A DNA stretch of 48,474 nt from Streptomyces sp. 35G-GA-8 (GTDB lineage Bacteria > Actinomycetota > Actinomycetes > Streptomycetales > Streptomycetaceae), in NCBI RefSeq assembly GCF_023534745.1, contig NZ_JAMHJQ010000016.1, positions 154,734 to 203,207 of the forward strand. The letters run 5' to 3'. The first letter of the stretch is position 1; every line of letters starts with the position of its first letter. This document shows, piece after piece, positions 39,502-48,107 of the stretch. Both the position numbers and the translations under genes were made by a program. The notes below the pieces were generated by a model that was not told the origin of the DNA, did no database searches, and saw only the letters and a list, made by a program, of their open reading frames with translations.

Positions 39502-40265
39502 GTACCGCCGTCGCACACCTCACCGCGCTCAGCCGGGTCGAGCTGCGCCTCTTCGCCCGGAGCAAGACCAACCTGTTCAACGTGCTGGTCATCCCCGTAC
39601 TGATCACCATGGGCACGACCACCTTCATGGACCAGTACGACCTGGCGGGCGCCGGTCTCGCCATGGGCCAGGTCATGATCTCCACCTCCGCGGGCATCGT
39701 CCTCGTCATGGCCCTGTACGCGCCGCTCACCGGCGTCTACGTACTGCGCCGCGAGGACCACCTCCTCAAGCGGCTGCGCACCGGTGAGGTCCACGACACC
39801 GTCATCCTGGCCAGCCCGGCCGTGCCCATGATCGTGGTCGCCGTCGTCCAGTTCGCCCTGATCGCCTCGGCCGTCACCGTCATCGCCGGTCTCGGCGCCC
39901 CCGCGGCCCCCCATCTGGCGCTTCTCGGCATCCTGCTCGGCGCCCTCCTGACCACCGCCGTGGCCGCGCTCACCACCGCCGTGGCGCGCACCGCGGAGAG
40001 CGCCCAGGGAGTCAGCACGATGGGCTTCCTCTTCCTCCTGCTGACCTCAGGCACCCTTATCCCCATGGGTGTTCTGCCGGACATCTTCGGGGACGTCCTC
40101 GGCTACTTCCCGCTCACCCCCGCCGTCAGCCTGGTCCAGTCAGGCTGGACCGGAGAGGATGCGGGTTTGGGCTCCGCGCTCATCAGGGTCGCCACGATCC
40201 TCGCCTGGACCGCTCTGGCGACCTGGGGTGTACGGCGCTGGTTCCGGTGGGAGCCCAGAGACTGA
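39498..40265 (+). CDS. ABC-2 transporter permease
   Basis: 255 residues with about six membrane helices (LFNVLVIPVLITMGTTTF, GIVLVMALYAPLTGVYVLRRED, VVAVVQFALIASAVTVIAGLG, LALLGILLGALLTTAVAALTTAVA, GFLFLLLTSGTLIPMGVLPD, ATILAWTALATWGV), the ABC-2 layout. The ATG overlaps the ATPase stop (ATGA). Works with the ATPase at 38545 as a heteromeric exporter, and precedes the two-component genes by 30 bp. Confidence 0.88.
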   Translation: MSTAVAHLTALSRVELRLFARSKTNLFNVLVIPVLITMGTTTFMDQYDLAGAGLAMGQVMISTSAGIVLVMALYAPLTGVYVLRREDHLLKRLRTGEVHDTVILASPAVPMIVVAVVQFALIASAVTVIAGLGAPAAPHLALLGILLGALLTTAVAALTTAVARTAESAQGVSTMGFLFLLLTSGTLIPMGVLPDIFGDVLGYFPLTPAVSLVQSGWTGEDAGLGSALIRVATILAWTALATWGVRRWFRWEPRD

Positions 40266-40295
40266 CAGCATGACCAACGGGGAAGAGGAAGCGAA

Positions 40296-41480
40296 ATGGG
40301 GACCTCGCTGCACCAGACCAACGTGCACAAGGCCACGGTCTACACACGTTGGATGCTCTGTTCCATGCCGTGGTTCCTGCTCGCTTCCCTCCTCTGGCCC
40401 TTACTCGCCCAACTCCAGCGTGGCGGCACCCCCACCTCGGTCGTGGGCCTGGCCGCCGCGCTCACGACGGTCCAGGGCATCGGTGCGACCACAGCCGTGG
40501 CCTACGGCATGGGACGGCAGATCCTCCCGGTACCACTGCTGCTCGGGATCGGGGCGCTCACCGCGCTCCAACTCGCGCTGATGCCCTACCTGTACGACTC
40601 CGGATGGCTGACCGGAACGCAGTCGATCGCCACGCTGTCGGTCGTCCTGGCGCTGCCGCTCGCCTTCGCGCTGTCGCCCACGGCCAATCTGCGCCTCTAC
40701 GCGAGCGCCGCGCTCGCCGAGACCGTCGCCGCCACCACCGTGAGTCTCTATCTCGACCCGCGGATGGCCCTGCCCGTTCTGACCGTCACCGCGACGGGAT
40801 GGGCGGTCATCGGCCTTCTCATGCACTCCTCCGTATGGTTTCTGGCCGTCATGTGGCAGCTGGACGCGGCCCGGGAATCACAGGCCCGGCTGGTCGTGGC
40901 GGAGGAGCGGCTCCGGTTCGCCCGCGATCTGCACGATGTGATCGGGCGGAACCTGTCCGTCATCGCGCTCAAGGGCGAACTGGCCGCCCGGCTCACCCAG
41001 CACCCCAAGGCGCAGGCGGAGATGGTCGAAGTGCAGCGCCTCGCGCGCGAACTGCACAAGGAGATCAGGGACGTCGTACGGAACTACCGCACCACCGACC
41101 TGGAAGCCGAACTCGACGGCGCCCGCGCGGTCCTGGAAGCGGCGGGCGCGACCTGCGTCATCCATCACGCCCCGCCGCCGGGCGGCTTCGGGGAGAAGAC
41201 CCAGATCGCGCTGGGCTGGGCCGTCAGGGAGGCCGTCACCAACGTACTGCGGCACTCCCAGGCCACCCACTGCACCATCACCGTGGATCGCCGCGACGGA
41301 GCGGGAACCCAGCTCCAGGTGACCAATGACGGTGCCACGGCCGGCGGCGGTCCCGGCCAGGGGACGGGTCTGGACGGGCTGACGCAGCGGCTCGCGCCCC
41401 TCGGCGGCGACCTCTGTCACGGCTACGGGCCGAAGAACACCTACCGCCTCACTGTGCGCATACCGAACGGGGAATCGTAA
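40296..41480 (+). CDS. Sensor histidine kinase (DesK/HisKA_3 type)
   Basis: 394 residues. About six membrane helices occupy residues 20-195, with no large extracytoplasmic domain, so it may sense a membrane or hydrophobic signal. The phospho-acceptor His is in RFARDLHDVIGRNLSVIALKGEL; the N box is VREAVTNVLRHS and the G box GQGTGLDGLTQRL. GAGGA lies six bases before ATG 40296. Its stop overlaps the response regulator start (TAATG). Such kinases placed beside an ABC-2 exporter often detect the exported antimicrobial. Confidence 0.9.
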   Translation: MGTSLHQTNVHKATVYTRWMLCSMPWFLLASLLWPLLAQLQRGGTPTSVVGLAAALTTVQGIGATTAVAYGMGRQILPVPLLLGIGALTALQLALMPYLYDSGWLTGTQSIATLSVVLALPLAFALSPTANLRLYASAALAETVAATTVSLYLDPRMALPVLTVTATGWAVIGLLMHSSVWFLAVMWQLDAARESQARLVVAEERLRFARDLHDVIGRNLSVIALKGELAARLTQHPKAQAEMVEVQRLARELHKEIRDVVRNYRTTDLEAELDGARAVLEAAGATCVIHHAPPPGGFGEKTQIALGWAVREAVTNVLRHSQATHCTITVDRRDGAGTQLQVTNDGATAGGGPGQGTGLDGLTQRLAPLGGDLCHGYGPKNTYRLTVRIPNGES

Positions 41481-42085
41481 TGATCCGGGTCCTCCTCGCC
41501 GATGACGAACATCTCATACGCGGCGCGCTGGCCGCGCTGCTGACCTTCGAACACGACCTGGAGGTCGTCGCCGAAGCCTCGACCGGCCCCGAGGCCGTGG
41601 CCATGGCCCGCCACCACAAACCCGATGTCGCCGTCCTCGACCTCCAGATGCCGGGCAAGGACGGCATCACCGTCGCGGAGGATCTCAACCGGAGCCTGCC
41701 CGGCTGTCAGACGCTGATCGTCACCAGCCACGGCCTGCCGGGCCATCTCAAGCGCGCGCTGGCCTCCGGGGTCCAGGGGTTCGTGTCCAAGACCGTGTCC
41801 GCGCAGGAACTCGCCTCGATCATCCGCAGCGTGCACGGCGGCAGCCGCTATATCGACTCCACCCTGGCCGCGGACGCCATCAGCGCCGGTGACTCGCCGC
41901 TGACCTCGCGGGAGGCCGATCTGCTCACGCTGGCCGCGGACGGCGCGCCGATCGAGGACATAGCGGAACGGGCGGCGCTGGCGCAGGGCACCGTACGCAA
42001 CTACCTGTCGGCCGTGACCACCAAGCTGGGGGTGGAGAACCGGCACGCGGCGGCGTATCTGGCGCAGCGGCGCGGCTGGATCTGA
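41480..42085 (+). CDS. NarL/FixJ-family response regulator
   Basis: 201 residues. The receiver domain has the acidic pair DDE at 8-10, phospho-acceptor D54 in LDLQMPG, and the conserved Lys in FVSKTVSA. The C-terminal LuxR-type HTH reads LTSREADLLTLAADGAPIEDIAERAALAQGTVRNYLSAVTTKLGVENRHAA. It overlaps the kinase stop by one base. Probable target: the phased TGAC-N4-GTCA sites upstream of the ABC operon and, by divergence, the precursor genes. Confidence 0.92.
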   Translation: MIRVLLADDEHLIRGALAALLTFEHDLEVVAEASTGPEAVAMARHHKPDVAVLDLQMPGKDGITVAEDLNRSLPGCQTLIVTSHGLPGHLKRALASGVQGFVSKTVSAQELASIIRSVHGGSRYIDSTLAADAISAGDSPLTSREADLLTLAADGAPIEDIAERAALAQGTVRNYLSAVTTKLGVENRHAAAYLAQRRGWI

Positions 42086-42138
42086 GCGAGCGGTACGGGG
42101 CTCCTGGGCCCTATCGGGCCCTGCCGAGGACCTACTCG

Positions 42139-42170
42139 CCCCGTACGCCGATTCCGGTCGGCGTACGGGG
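42139..42170. terminator. 12-bp hairpin between convergent operons
   Basis: Perfect arms CCCCGTACGCCG (42139-42150) and CGGCGTACGGGG (42159-42170) with an 8-nt loop, 53 bp after the response regulator stop and before the tandem repeat that precedes the GPP34 stop. Confidence 0.8.
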
Positions 42171-42247
42171 CGCGGGGCCTCCGGGGCGCGGGGCCTCCGG
42201 GACGCGGGCCTCCGGGACGCGGGCCTCCGGGGCGCGGGCCTCCGGGG
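42171..42247. repeat. 15-16-bp GC-rich tandem repeat, five copies
   Basis: Units CGCGGGG/CGCGGG-CCTCCGGGG or -GGGA start at 42171, 42187, 42203, 42218 and 42233. The block lies between the terminator and the GPP34 stop codon (42260), so it would be in the 3' untranslated region of that gene. Confidence 0.9.
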
Positions 42248-42259
42248 CGCGGGGGCGCC

Positions 42260-42922
42260 TCAGTTGGCGCCCATGACCGCCCCGATCGCCGTCGAGGTGA
42301 CCATCACCGTGAGTGCGGTCTGCGCCGCGTCGATGATGCTCCGTACGGCGGGCGACGCCCACTGGCCCTGGGCGATCTCCGCCATCCGCGACTCGATCGC
42401 GCGCGCGTCGCCCTCCGCGAACGCCAGCTTGTGCAGCTTCGCGCCGTGGAGCAGGGCCACCAGCCCCGCCGTACGGTCGTCGGGGGTCTCGCCCCGGAGC
42501 ACCACCTCGTCGAGCCGCTCCCGTACCGCCGCCTCGGCCGACCCGTCCGCCTCCGGATAGCGGCGCACGGGGAAGAGCCCGAGCACCTTCTTGGTCTCCT
42601 TGCGGACCAGCCCCTTCTCCACCAGACCGTCCGTCGCACCGGCCACGGCCGGCTTCTTCAGGTGGCGCAGCCAGTCCTTGACCTTGCCCGGCTTTTCGTA
42701 GCCGACGATGTCGGCGAGCGCGGCGTCGAGGCCGGGGACACCGAGCGGCGCGGGATCACGGACGGCGACCACCTCATCGGCCACCTCGATCCGCCCGGCC
42801 AGCGCGAGATCCAGGAGGGACGCCGCGGCGATCGCCCAGGCGACCTTCTCCGGCTCCTTCTCGTAGCCCCATTTGTCATCCAGCGCAAGCAGTAAGAGCT
42901 CTTCGCCCAGCGTGGTTTCCAT
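42260..42922 (-). CDS. GPP34 (GOLPH3-like) family protein
   Basis: 220 residues. Begins METTLGEELLLLALDDKWG, the typical GPP34 opening, then AWAIAAASLLDLALAGRIEV, ATDGLVEKGLVRKETKKVLGLFPVRRYP and GLVALLHGAKLHKLAF, a helical scaffold that in the eukaryotic GOLPH3 binds phosphatidylinositol phosphate. The bacterial function is unknown; many streptomycete copies occur. A hydrophobic C-terminus (ALTVMVTSTAIGAVMG) may touch the membrane. GGAGAGG precedes ATG 42922. Confidence 0.88.
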   Translation of the reverse strand: METTLGEELLLLALDDKWGYEKEPEKVAWAIAAASLLDLALAGRIEVADEVVAVRDPAPLGVPGLDAALADIVGYEKPGKVKDWLRHLKKPAVAGATDGLVEKGLVRKETKKVLGLFPVRRYPEADGSAEAAVRERLDEVVLRGETPDDRTAGLVALLHGAKLHKLAFAEGDARAIESRMAEIAQGQWASPAVRSIIDAAQTALTVMVTSTAIGAVMGAN

Positions 42923-42961
42923 ATCTGTTGCCTCTCCGGGTGCCGTGGGGGGTAAACACCA

Positions 42962-43963
42962 TCAGCGTACGGGCCGGCTCACTCGCCGCTCCGACCTGGC
43001 CGACTCCGTCAGCGATACGCCGACCGTCGGGGTGTTGGACGCCTTCACGAGATAGTGCGGGCGCCGCTTCACCTCGTAATAGATGCGCCCGATGTATTCA
43101 CCGACGATCCCGATCATCGATATCTGCGCCCCGGCCAGAGCCGTGATGACCACCAACAGGGTCGCGTAACCCGGGGTGTCGACGCCCCGCGTCAGAACTC
43201 CGCCGACGATCCACACGGCGTAGACGGCGGCGATCACCATCAGGGTGACACCGAGATGGACGGCGGCGCGCAGGGGCTTGTTGTTGAAGGAAAGCAGGCC
43301 GTCCAGACCATAGTTGACGAGTTTGCCGAAGCTCCATTTGCTGGTGCCTTCCTCACGTACGGCGTTCTCGTAGTTGAACGTCGTGCTGGGAAAGCCCACC
43401 CAGGCGAAGAGACCCTTGGAGAAACGGTTGTACTCGGTGAGGGCCGCGACGGAGTCCGCCGCCCGGCGCGAGAGCAGCCGGAAATCCCCCACTCCGTCCA
43501 CGATCTCCACGTCCATGAAGCGGTTGATGAGCCAGTAATAGGCCCGCGCGGTAAGGGTCCTGCTGAACCGGTCTCCCTTTCGGGTGCGCCGGGCGATGAC
43601 CTGGTCGTATCCCTCGCGGTGCAGTTCCACCATGCGCGAAATGAGCTCCGGCGGATGCTGGAGGTCCGCGTCCATGATGACGAGCGCGTCACCGGCGGCG
43701 TGTTCCAGACCGGCGAGCATCGCGGCTTCCTTGCCGAAGTTACGGCTGAAGGAGATGTAGCGGACGCGGGGGTCCTTGTCGGCGAGCCGGCTGAGGCGGG
43801 GCAGTGTTTCGTCGCTGCTGCCGTCGTCCACGAAGACGAATTCGAAGGACACGTCGGAATCGGAGCCGAGGTCGAGCGTGGAGGTCTCTTGGGTGACGCG
43901 CTCGTGGAAACGGTCGATCACCGCTTCCTCGTTGTAGCACGGAACGACGATGGAGATCAGCAT
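42962..43963 (-). CDS. Polyprenyl-phosphate GT2 glycosyltransferase (GtrB/CsbB-like)
   Basis: 333 residues. GT-A domain: ISIVVPCYNEEAVI, VFVDDGSSDET, DxD-type motif in VIMDADLQHPPE, and GVGDFRLLSRRAAD. Two C-terminal helices (LGVTLMVIAAVYAVWIVGGVL and LLVVITALAGAQISMIGIVG) place it in the DPM1/GtrB/CsbB group that loads sugars onto undecaprenyl phosphate. Its ATG overlaps the end of the YfhO-like gene by 7 bp. In Bacillus, CsbB works with YfhO to glycosylate lipoteichoic acid, so a similar envelope-polymer decoration is likely. Confidence 0.9.
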   Translation of the reverse strand: MLISIVVPCYNEEAVIDRFHERVTQETSTLDLGSDSDVSFEFVFVDDGSSDETLPRLSRLADKDPRVRYISFSRNFGKEAAMLAGLEHAAGDALVIMDADLQHPPELISRMVELHREGYDQVIARRTRKGDRFSRTLTARAYYWLINRFMDVEIVDGVGDFRLLSRRAADSVAALTEYNRFSKGLFAWVGFPSTTFNYENAVREEGTSKWSFGKLVNYGLDGLLSFNNKPLRAAVHLGVTLMVIAAVYAVWIVGGVLTRGVDTPGYATLLVVITALAGAQISMIGIVGEYIGRIYYEVKRRPHYLVKASNTPTVGVSLTESARSERRVSRPVR

Positions 43964-46509
43964 GACGCTTCCTGACGGGTATCTCGCCGCGACGCCCGTG
44001 CGAGCCGGACGCTGTGGACGATGAGGCCAATGAGGACGAGCAGGGAGGCTCCGCCCACGAGCGCGCCGATTCGCAGGCCCGGGGGCCGGAAGTCACAGCG
44101 GACGGTGGTCGGGGCCGAGGAATCGGCGAGTGGTACGGCGACGAGGCCGAGGTACGAGTCCGCGGGGCGCGGCGCGGAGCCGCCCGCGGCACACCGCCAG
44201 CCGGCGATACGCGGCACGGCGAGCACGGCGGTCCTCTCGGCGCCCGGCGGCAGTACGGCCGTCACGGTGTGGCCGGAGACGTCGACCTCGGTGGCTCCGG
44301 TGGTCCTGAGACGTTGCACGGACTCGCGCAGGCGGCGGGTGTCCAGACAGCCGAGAGCGCCGTCAGGGACGGTGCCCGCCTTGTTGGGGCTGAGATCGAT
44401 GGTGACGCGACCGGAGGACGGGACGGTGCCGAGTGGCTGCATCGAGGCGATCTGGGTGACGGGGTTGGCGTCGGCCACGAACCGGCCCACGGGGGCGGCG
44501 GACCCGGCGCCGGAGTCTGCAGCGGACGCCGCCGAGGAACCCGTTGCGGACGCCGCCTCCCTCAGGCGCGCGGTGCCCGAGAAGTGCGGCGCCCACAACT
44601 GCGCATCGCTGCCCACCGGACAGGAGGCGGTGATCCGGGCGGCGACACCGGGGCGCGTCGTGACGGGCCGGATCCGGGGCACCGTATACACCCGGGCGCC
44701 GAGCAGCTTCTCCTGGTTGCGGAAGGCCGAGGCGCCGAACTCCGATACGGGACCGGCGGGCCGGACGGTGACCAGCGGCGGTACCTCCCGCCGCGTGACC
44801 ACCGGAGCACCACCCTCCTGGGGATTCCACCACTGGTGCGGGTCGGGAGGGGAGTGCACGCGGGCGCCCACGGAGAAGACGACGTCCGTGACCGGGTTGT
44901 CCAGGCTCTGCACCGACCGTCCCCGCGACGTCCAGCCGCCGCCGAGCGCCGTGAGCGTACGGCTGAGCACGTCGGACGTCATGCTGCTGTAGTACTGAGC
45001 GCCCTGGCCGCCGACGAGCAACGGGTCGTTCGCGACGGTCTGTCCACGGCCCGGCTCGGTGCGCTCGCGCGGCCAGTCGTCCGCCCCCGCGATGGCGTCG
45101 CGCTGCTCGCGCTGCCGCTCGCCCCACGGCGCGTAGTCGTCCGCGTGAGCCAGCCTCAGCTTGTTGGCGAGGGCCGTGGTCCCCGCCGACTGGGCCAGTT
45201 GGACGGTGATCAGCAAGGCCGCGCAGAAGGCGACGACCGCCCGTGGACGGGGCCGGTCGGCGGCCATGAGGGCCAGCACGACAGCCCCCGAGGCGGCGCC
45301 CACCAGCGCGATCGGGATCGTCCACCGATTGACCAGACCGCTGACGCTCGCACCGGCCATGACGAGCGCCAGCACTCCGCTCGCGGCCAGTATCGGACGC
45401 CGGCCGGGAACCCCGTGGGCGAACGAACACCAAGCGGCGATCACCATCAGACCGCACAGGACGAACGCCTGTCGGAAAGCGCTCCCGTTGGGGGTGCTGA
45501 ACGCGTTCCAGACCAGGTGGGTGGGGCCCCACTGGAACGACACCGCCACCCCGATCACGAGCACCGTCAGCACCCGGCGCACCCGGCGCGGCACCGCCGG
45601 GTTGAACGGCAGGGTGAGGGTGAGCAGCAGCGCCGCGGTGTTCAGGTAGAGGGCCGGGCTTCCGAAGCTGTATGTGGTGGGCAGCATTCGGGCGAAGACA
45701 TCGGTCCAATGGGCCGAGGAGAACACCGTGGTCCGGCCCGGGTACGCGTGCCGCGTCCCGAAGTAGATGACGAGCACCACCGGCGCGGCGAGGCCCATCC
45801 CCAGCGCGGTGGTCAGGGCGGCCCGCCGCAGCGCCACAAGACGCTCCCTGACGGACCCCGAGTGGGTCAACAGCCGGGCGAGGAGCAGGAGTCCGGCTCC
45901 GAGCGTGGCCATGTACGCGGTGTAGAAGTTGGCGGTCCAGGCGACCGTGACCACCAGCGCGCCGAGCACCGGCCGACGGCCGGCCAACGCCCACTCACCC
46001 ACCAGGCAGAGCAGCGGGAAGGCGATCAGGCCGTCCAGCCACATCGTGTTGTACACGCCGTCCGAGATGGCCCACCCGCACAGGGCATACGAGCCGCCCA
46101 GCGCCCCCGCGACCCACCAGCGCCCGGGGCGCAGCCGGAGCAGCAGCCAGGCCATCACGGCACCGGCCGCGGCCAGTTTCGCGACGGTGATCACATAGAC
46201 CGCGAGATCGATCTCGTCCCGTGGAAAGAGCGCGACCAGCGGGGCGAAGGGGCTGGTGAGGTACGTACCGAGATCGGGCAGCAGGCTGGAGCCGAAGCCG
46301 GAGCGCCAGTTGACGAACAGATCGCCGTCGGCTTTGCCGTGCAGCAGGTCCCATAGATAGGCGTGGTACGGGATGTACTGGTTGCCCAGATCGTTGACGC
46401 TGCGGGTCCGGGAGCCGAACGGAAAGACACGCGCGAGCGCGTCACCGGCGCACAGTGCCATGGCGGTGATCAGGGCGGCGAGACATGCGGCGCGGCCGAT
46501 AGGTTTCAC
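43957..46509 (-). CDS. YfhO-like polytopic membrane glycosyltransferase
   Basis: 850 residues. About 12 helices in the first half, with the opening FPFGSRTRSVNDLGNQYIPYHAYLWDLLHGK (conserved loop with acidic residue) typical of YfhO/GT-C proteins, then an extracytoplasmic beta-rich domain (about 470-815) and a last helix (LRIGALVGGASLLVLIGLIV) with a basic tail. Expected to take a lipid-linked sugar from the partner GT2 and add it to a surface polymer. The GTG at 46509 (VKPIGRAACLAAL) is taken because it begins just before the first helix; an in-frame GTG at 46557 would add 16 residues. Confidence 0.85.
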   Translation of the reverse strand: MKPIGRAACLAALITAMALCAGDALARVFPFGSRTRSVNDLGNQYIPYHAYLWDLLHGKADGDLFVNWRSGFGSSLLPDLGTYLTSPFAPLVALFPRDEIDLAVYVITVAKLAAAGAVMAWLLLRLRPGRWWVAGALGGSYALCGWAISDGVYNTMWLDGLIAFPLLCLVGEWALAGRRPVLGALVVTVAWTANFYTAYMATLGAGLLLLARLLTHSGSVRERLVALRRAALTTALGMGLAAPVVLVIYFGTRHAYPGRTTVFSSAHWTDVFARMLPTTYSFGSPALYLNTAALLLTLTLPFNPAVPRRVRRVLTVLVIGVAVSFQWGPTHLVWNAFSTPNGSAFRQAFVLCGLMVIAAWCSFAHGVPGRRPILAASGVLALVMAGASVSGLVNRWTIPIALVGAASGAVVLALMAADRPRPRAVVAFCAALLITVQLAQSAGTTALANKLRLAHADDYAPWGERQREQRDAIAGADDWPRERTEPGRGQTVANDPLLVGGQGAQYYSSMTSDVLSRTLTALGGGWTSRGRSVQSLDNPVTDVVFSVGARVHSPPDPHQWWNPQEGGAPVVTRREVPPLVTVRPAGPVSEFGASAFRNQEKLLGARVYTVPRIRPVTTRPGVAARITASCPVGSDAQLWAPHFSGTARLREAASATGSSAASAADSGAGSAAPVGRFVADANPVTQIASMQPLGTVPSSGRVTIDLSPNKAGTVPDGALGCLDTRRLRESVQRLRTTGATEVDVSGHTVTAVLPPGAERTAVLAVPRIAGWRCAAGGSAPRPADSYLGLVAVPLADSSAPTTVRCDFRPPGLRIGALVGGASLLVLIGLIVHSVRLARASRRDTRQEASC

Positions 46510-46652
46510 ACAGGGATCTGTCCCCGGAACCCCACGCGTTGCCGTGATGTAGAGCACATTCCGACGTCAACACCGCGCCCGCGCTACCACGCGTCCGGGA
46601 GTCCGCGGCCGATCCGCTGTCGAAATTCCCTGACGAGGGGTCATAATGGGAC

Positions 46653-46692
46653 GCGTAGCCCTTCGCGCATCCCCCGTCGTGAAGGGCTACGC
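46653..46692. other. Stem-loop of unknown role
   Basis: Perfect 12-bp arms GCGTAGCCCTTC (46653-46664) and GAAGGGCTACGC (46681-46692) with a 16-nt loop, in the 391-bp gap between the YfhO-like gene start and the HTH gene start. No T-tract follows. It may be an operator, or part of an RNA that ends at the terminator at 46750. Confidence 0.5.
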
Positions 46693-46749
46693 CTATTCGC
46701 CACGACCGGATTCACCTGCGCCGCAACGGAATTCGCCGACGGTGAGTCG

Positions 46750-46793
46750 CATGGACAGGGGACTCCCCTCGTGGCCCCCTGCCCATGTTTTTT
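46750..46793 (+). terminator. Rho-independent-type terminator with T6 tail, not behind any gene
   Basis: Arms CATGGACAGGGG (46750-46761) and CCCCTGCCCATG (46776-46787), one mismatch, followed at once by TTTTTT (46788-46793). A T-tailed terminator is rare in this window, and there is no plus-strand gene upstream of it; it lies 107 bp before the HTH gene start. It fits the end of a small RNA or an attenuated leader. Confidence 0.6.
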
Positions 46794-46900
46794 CGAGTTA
46801 ACAGTGACGTAAAGTGGTTGTGCAAGCGTGTTCTGACCCTGGGTCGTCCTCATCGGGGCCGGTTACAGTACGAGCCCGCTGACCGAAATCGGGGGCCAGT

Positions 46901-47524
46901 ATGGACAACGATGTCAACCCTGCGGCCGTCGGGGACGGCGGCCTCGGCCGCGACGATGACGGCGACCTCGGCCGCGAGGGCGACCTCGGCCGCGAGGAGC
47001 GCGTGGGGGAACTGCGGACGCTGCGTCAGAAGGTCGAGTACATGGTGGAGAGGACCTTCCCGGGCCAGAAGATCTCGGGCCGGGTCTTCGCGGACCTGGT
47101 CAAGGAGCGCGGCGGCTCCCTTTCCCACAGCTACTTCTCGAACATCCTCGCAGGGAAGGTCACTCGGCCGTCGGAAGAGATCCTGCGGGCCCTGGGGCTG
47201 GGTTTCGGCGTGGACTGGCGCTTCTTCAAGGAAAAGTCCGAGGTCGTCGACGATGTCGTGGCCGGACTCCAGTTCCTCGCGAAGTGCCGCACGGGAGAGA
47301 TCAGCGGAATCGCGGCGCGCGGTCTCCACGACGACGAACTCTCTCCGGAGTTGCTGCAATTCGCACTGTCGCTGCTGGAGGACACCGAGGCCGGACGGAG
47401 CGGGAGCGGCGGGGGGACGAGTGACGGGGACACGGACAGTGGGAACACGGACAGTGGGAACACGGACGGCGGGATCACGGTCGGCGGGATCACGGACGCG
47501 AAAGCGAACCCGGAATCGCGGTAA
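46901..47524 (+). CDS. EspR-like helix-turn-helix regulator
   Basis: 207 residues. An acidic repeat-rich N-terminus (GRDDDGDLGREGDLGREE) precedes the domain LRQKVEYMVERTFPGQKISGRVFADLVKERGGSLSHSYFSNILAGKVTRPSEEILRALG, which has the EspR/XRE shape with long N-terminal helix, HTH and VDWRFF. A C-terminal minisatellite tail (SGNTDSGNTDGGITVGG) is disordered. The start has GGGGG five bases upstream and lies after the orphan terminator, so expression may be controlled by attenuation. It is 5 bp from the next gene and probably co-transcribed with it. Target unknown. Confidence 0.8.
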   Translation: MDNDVNPAAVGDGGLGRDDDGDLGREGDLGREERVGELRTLRQKVEYMVERTFPGQKISGRVFADLVKERGGSLSHSYFSNILAGKVTRPSEEILRALGLGFGVDWRFFKEKSEVVDDVVAGLQFLAKCRTGEISGIAARGLHDDELSPELLQFALSLLEDTEAGRSGSGGGTSDGDTDSGNTDSGNTDGGITVGGITDAKANPESR

Positions 47525-47528
47525 AGGC

Positions 47529-48107
47529 ATGCGCACCACCACCGTCCCGGCGGCCCGCACCGTCACCGACATCTTCCAGCCCCGCAACGTCCTGCTGATC
47601 GGCATGCTCGCCATCGGCCTCGCCGCGGCAGGGGACTGGACCGGCGCCCCCTGGGGCCTGCTCGCCGCCCTGTGCGCCGGACTGATACCCGCCGGCTATA
47701 TCGAATGGGAACGCAAGCGGGGCAGATGGGGCGATCGCCATGTGGTCGACCGTACGAAACGCGCGCCGATCTTCTTCGTCATCCTCGGCTCGATCGGCAC
47801 GGGCTCCGTCATCATGCTGCTCGGCAACGCCCCGACGGGCATCCTCGTCACGATGCTCGCCCTCTGGGCGATGACGGTCCTGCTCCTGGCCGTGAACACC
47901 GTATGGAAGATCTCGGTCGACTCGGCGGTCGCCTCGGCCGTCGTGACACTGCTCGCCGTGGTCCACCACCCCTGGTGGCTGCTGGGGTACGCCATGACCA
48001 CGGCGGTGTGCTGGTCCCGCATAGCCCTCAAGTACCACACCCCCGCCCAGACAATCGCCGGAGCGACCTTGGGCGCGGCGACGGCAACGGCGTTCCTGCT
48101 GACGTGA
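47529..48107 (+). CDS. PAP2-like integral membrane protein
   Basis: 192 residues, five or six helices. SRIALKYHTPAQTIAGATLGAATA matches the third phosphatase (PAP2) motif, SRxxxxxHxxxQ, with Gln at the position usual for Asp. The second motif (PSGH type) seems degenerate as KISVDSAVASA, Asp or Ser replacing His, so catalytic activity is doubtful. The family includes lipid phosphatases acting on undecaprenyl or phosphatidyl phosphates. ATG 47529 has AAAGG just before it, and is 5 bp from the HTH gene stop. Confidence 0.7.
   Translation: MRTTTVPAARTVTDIFQPRNVLLIGMLAIGLAAAGDWTGAPWGLLAALCAGLIPAGYIEWERKRGRWGDRHVVDRTKRAPIFFVILGSIGTGSVIMLLGNAPTGILVTMLALWAMTVLLLAVNTVWKISVDSAVASAVVTLLAVVHHPWWLLGYAMTTAVCWSRIALKYHTPAQTIAGATLGAATATAFLLT

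Noticed and set aside
44014-46356. 780-residue plus-strand frame opposite the YfhO-like gene
   Set aside because: Antisense shadow: Arg/Gly/His/Asp-rich with no hydrophobic core, whereas the minus-strand frame has regular membrane helices.
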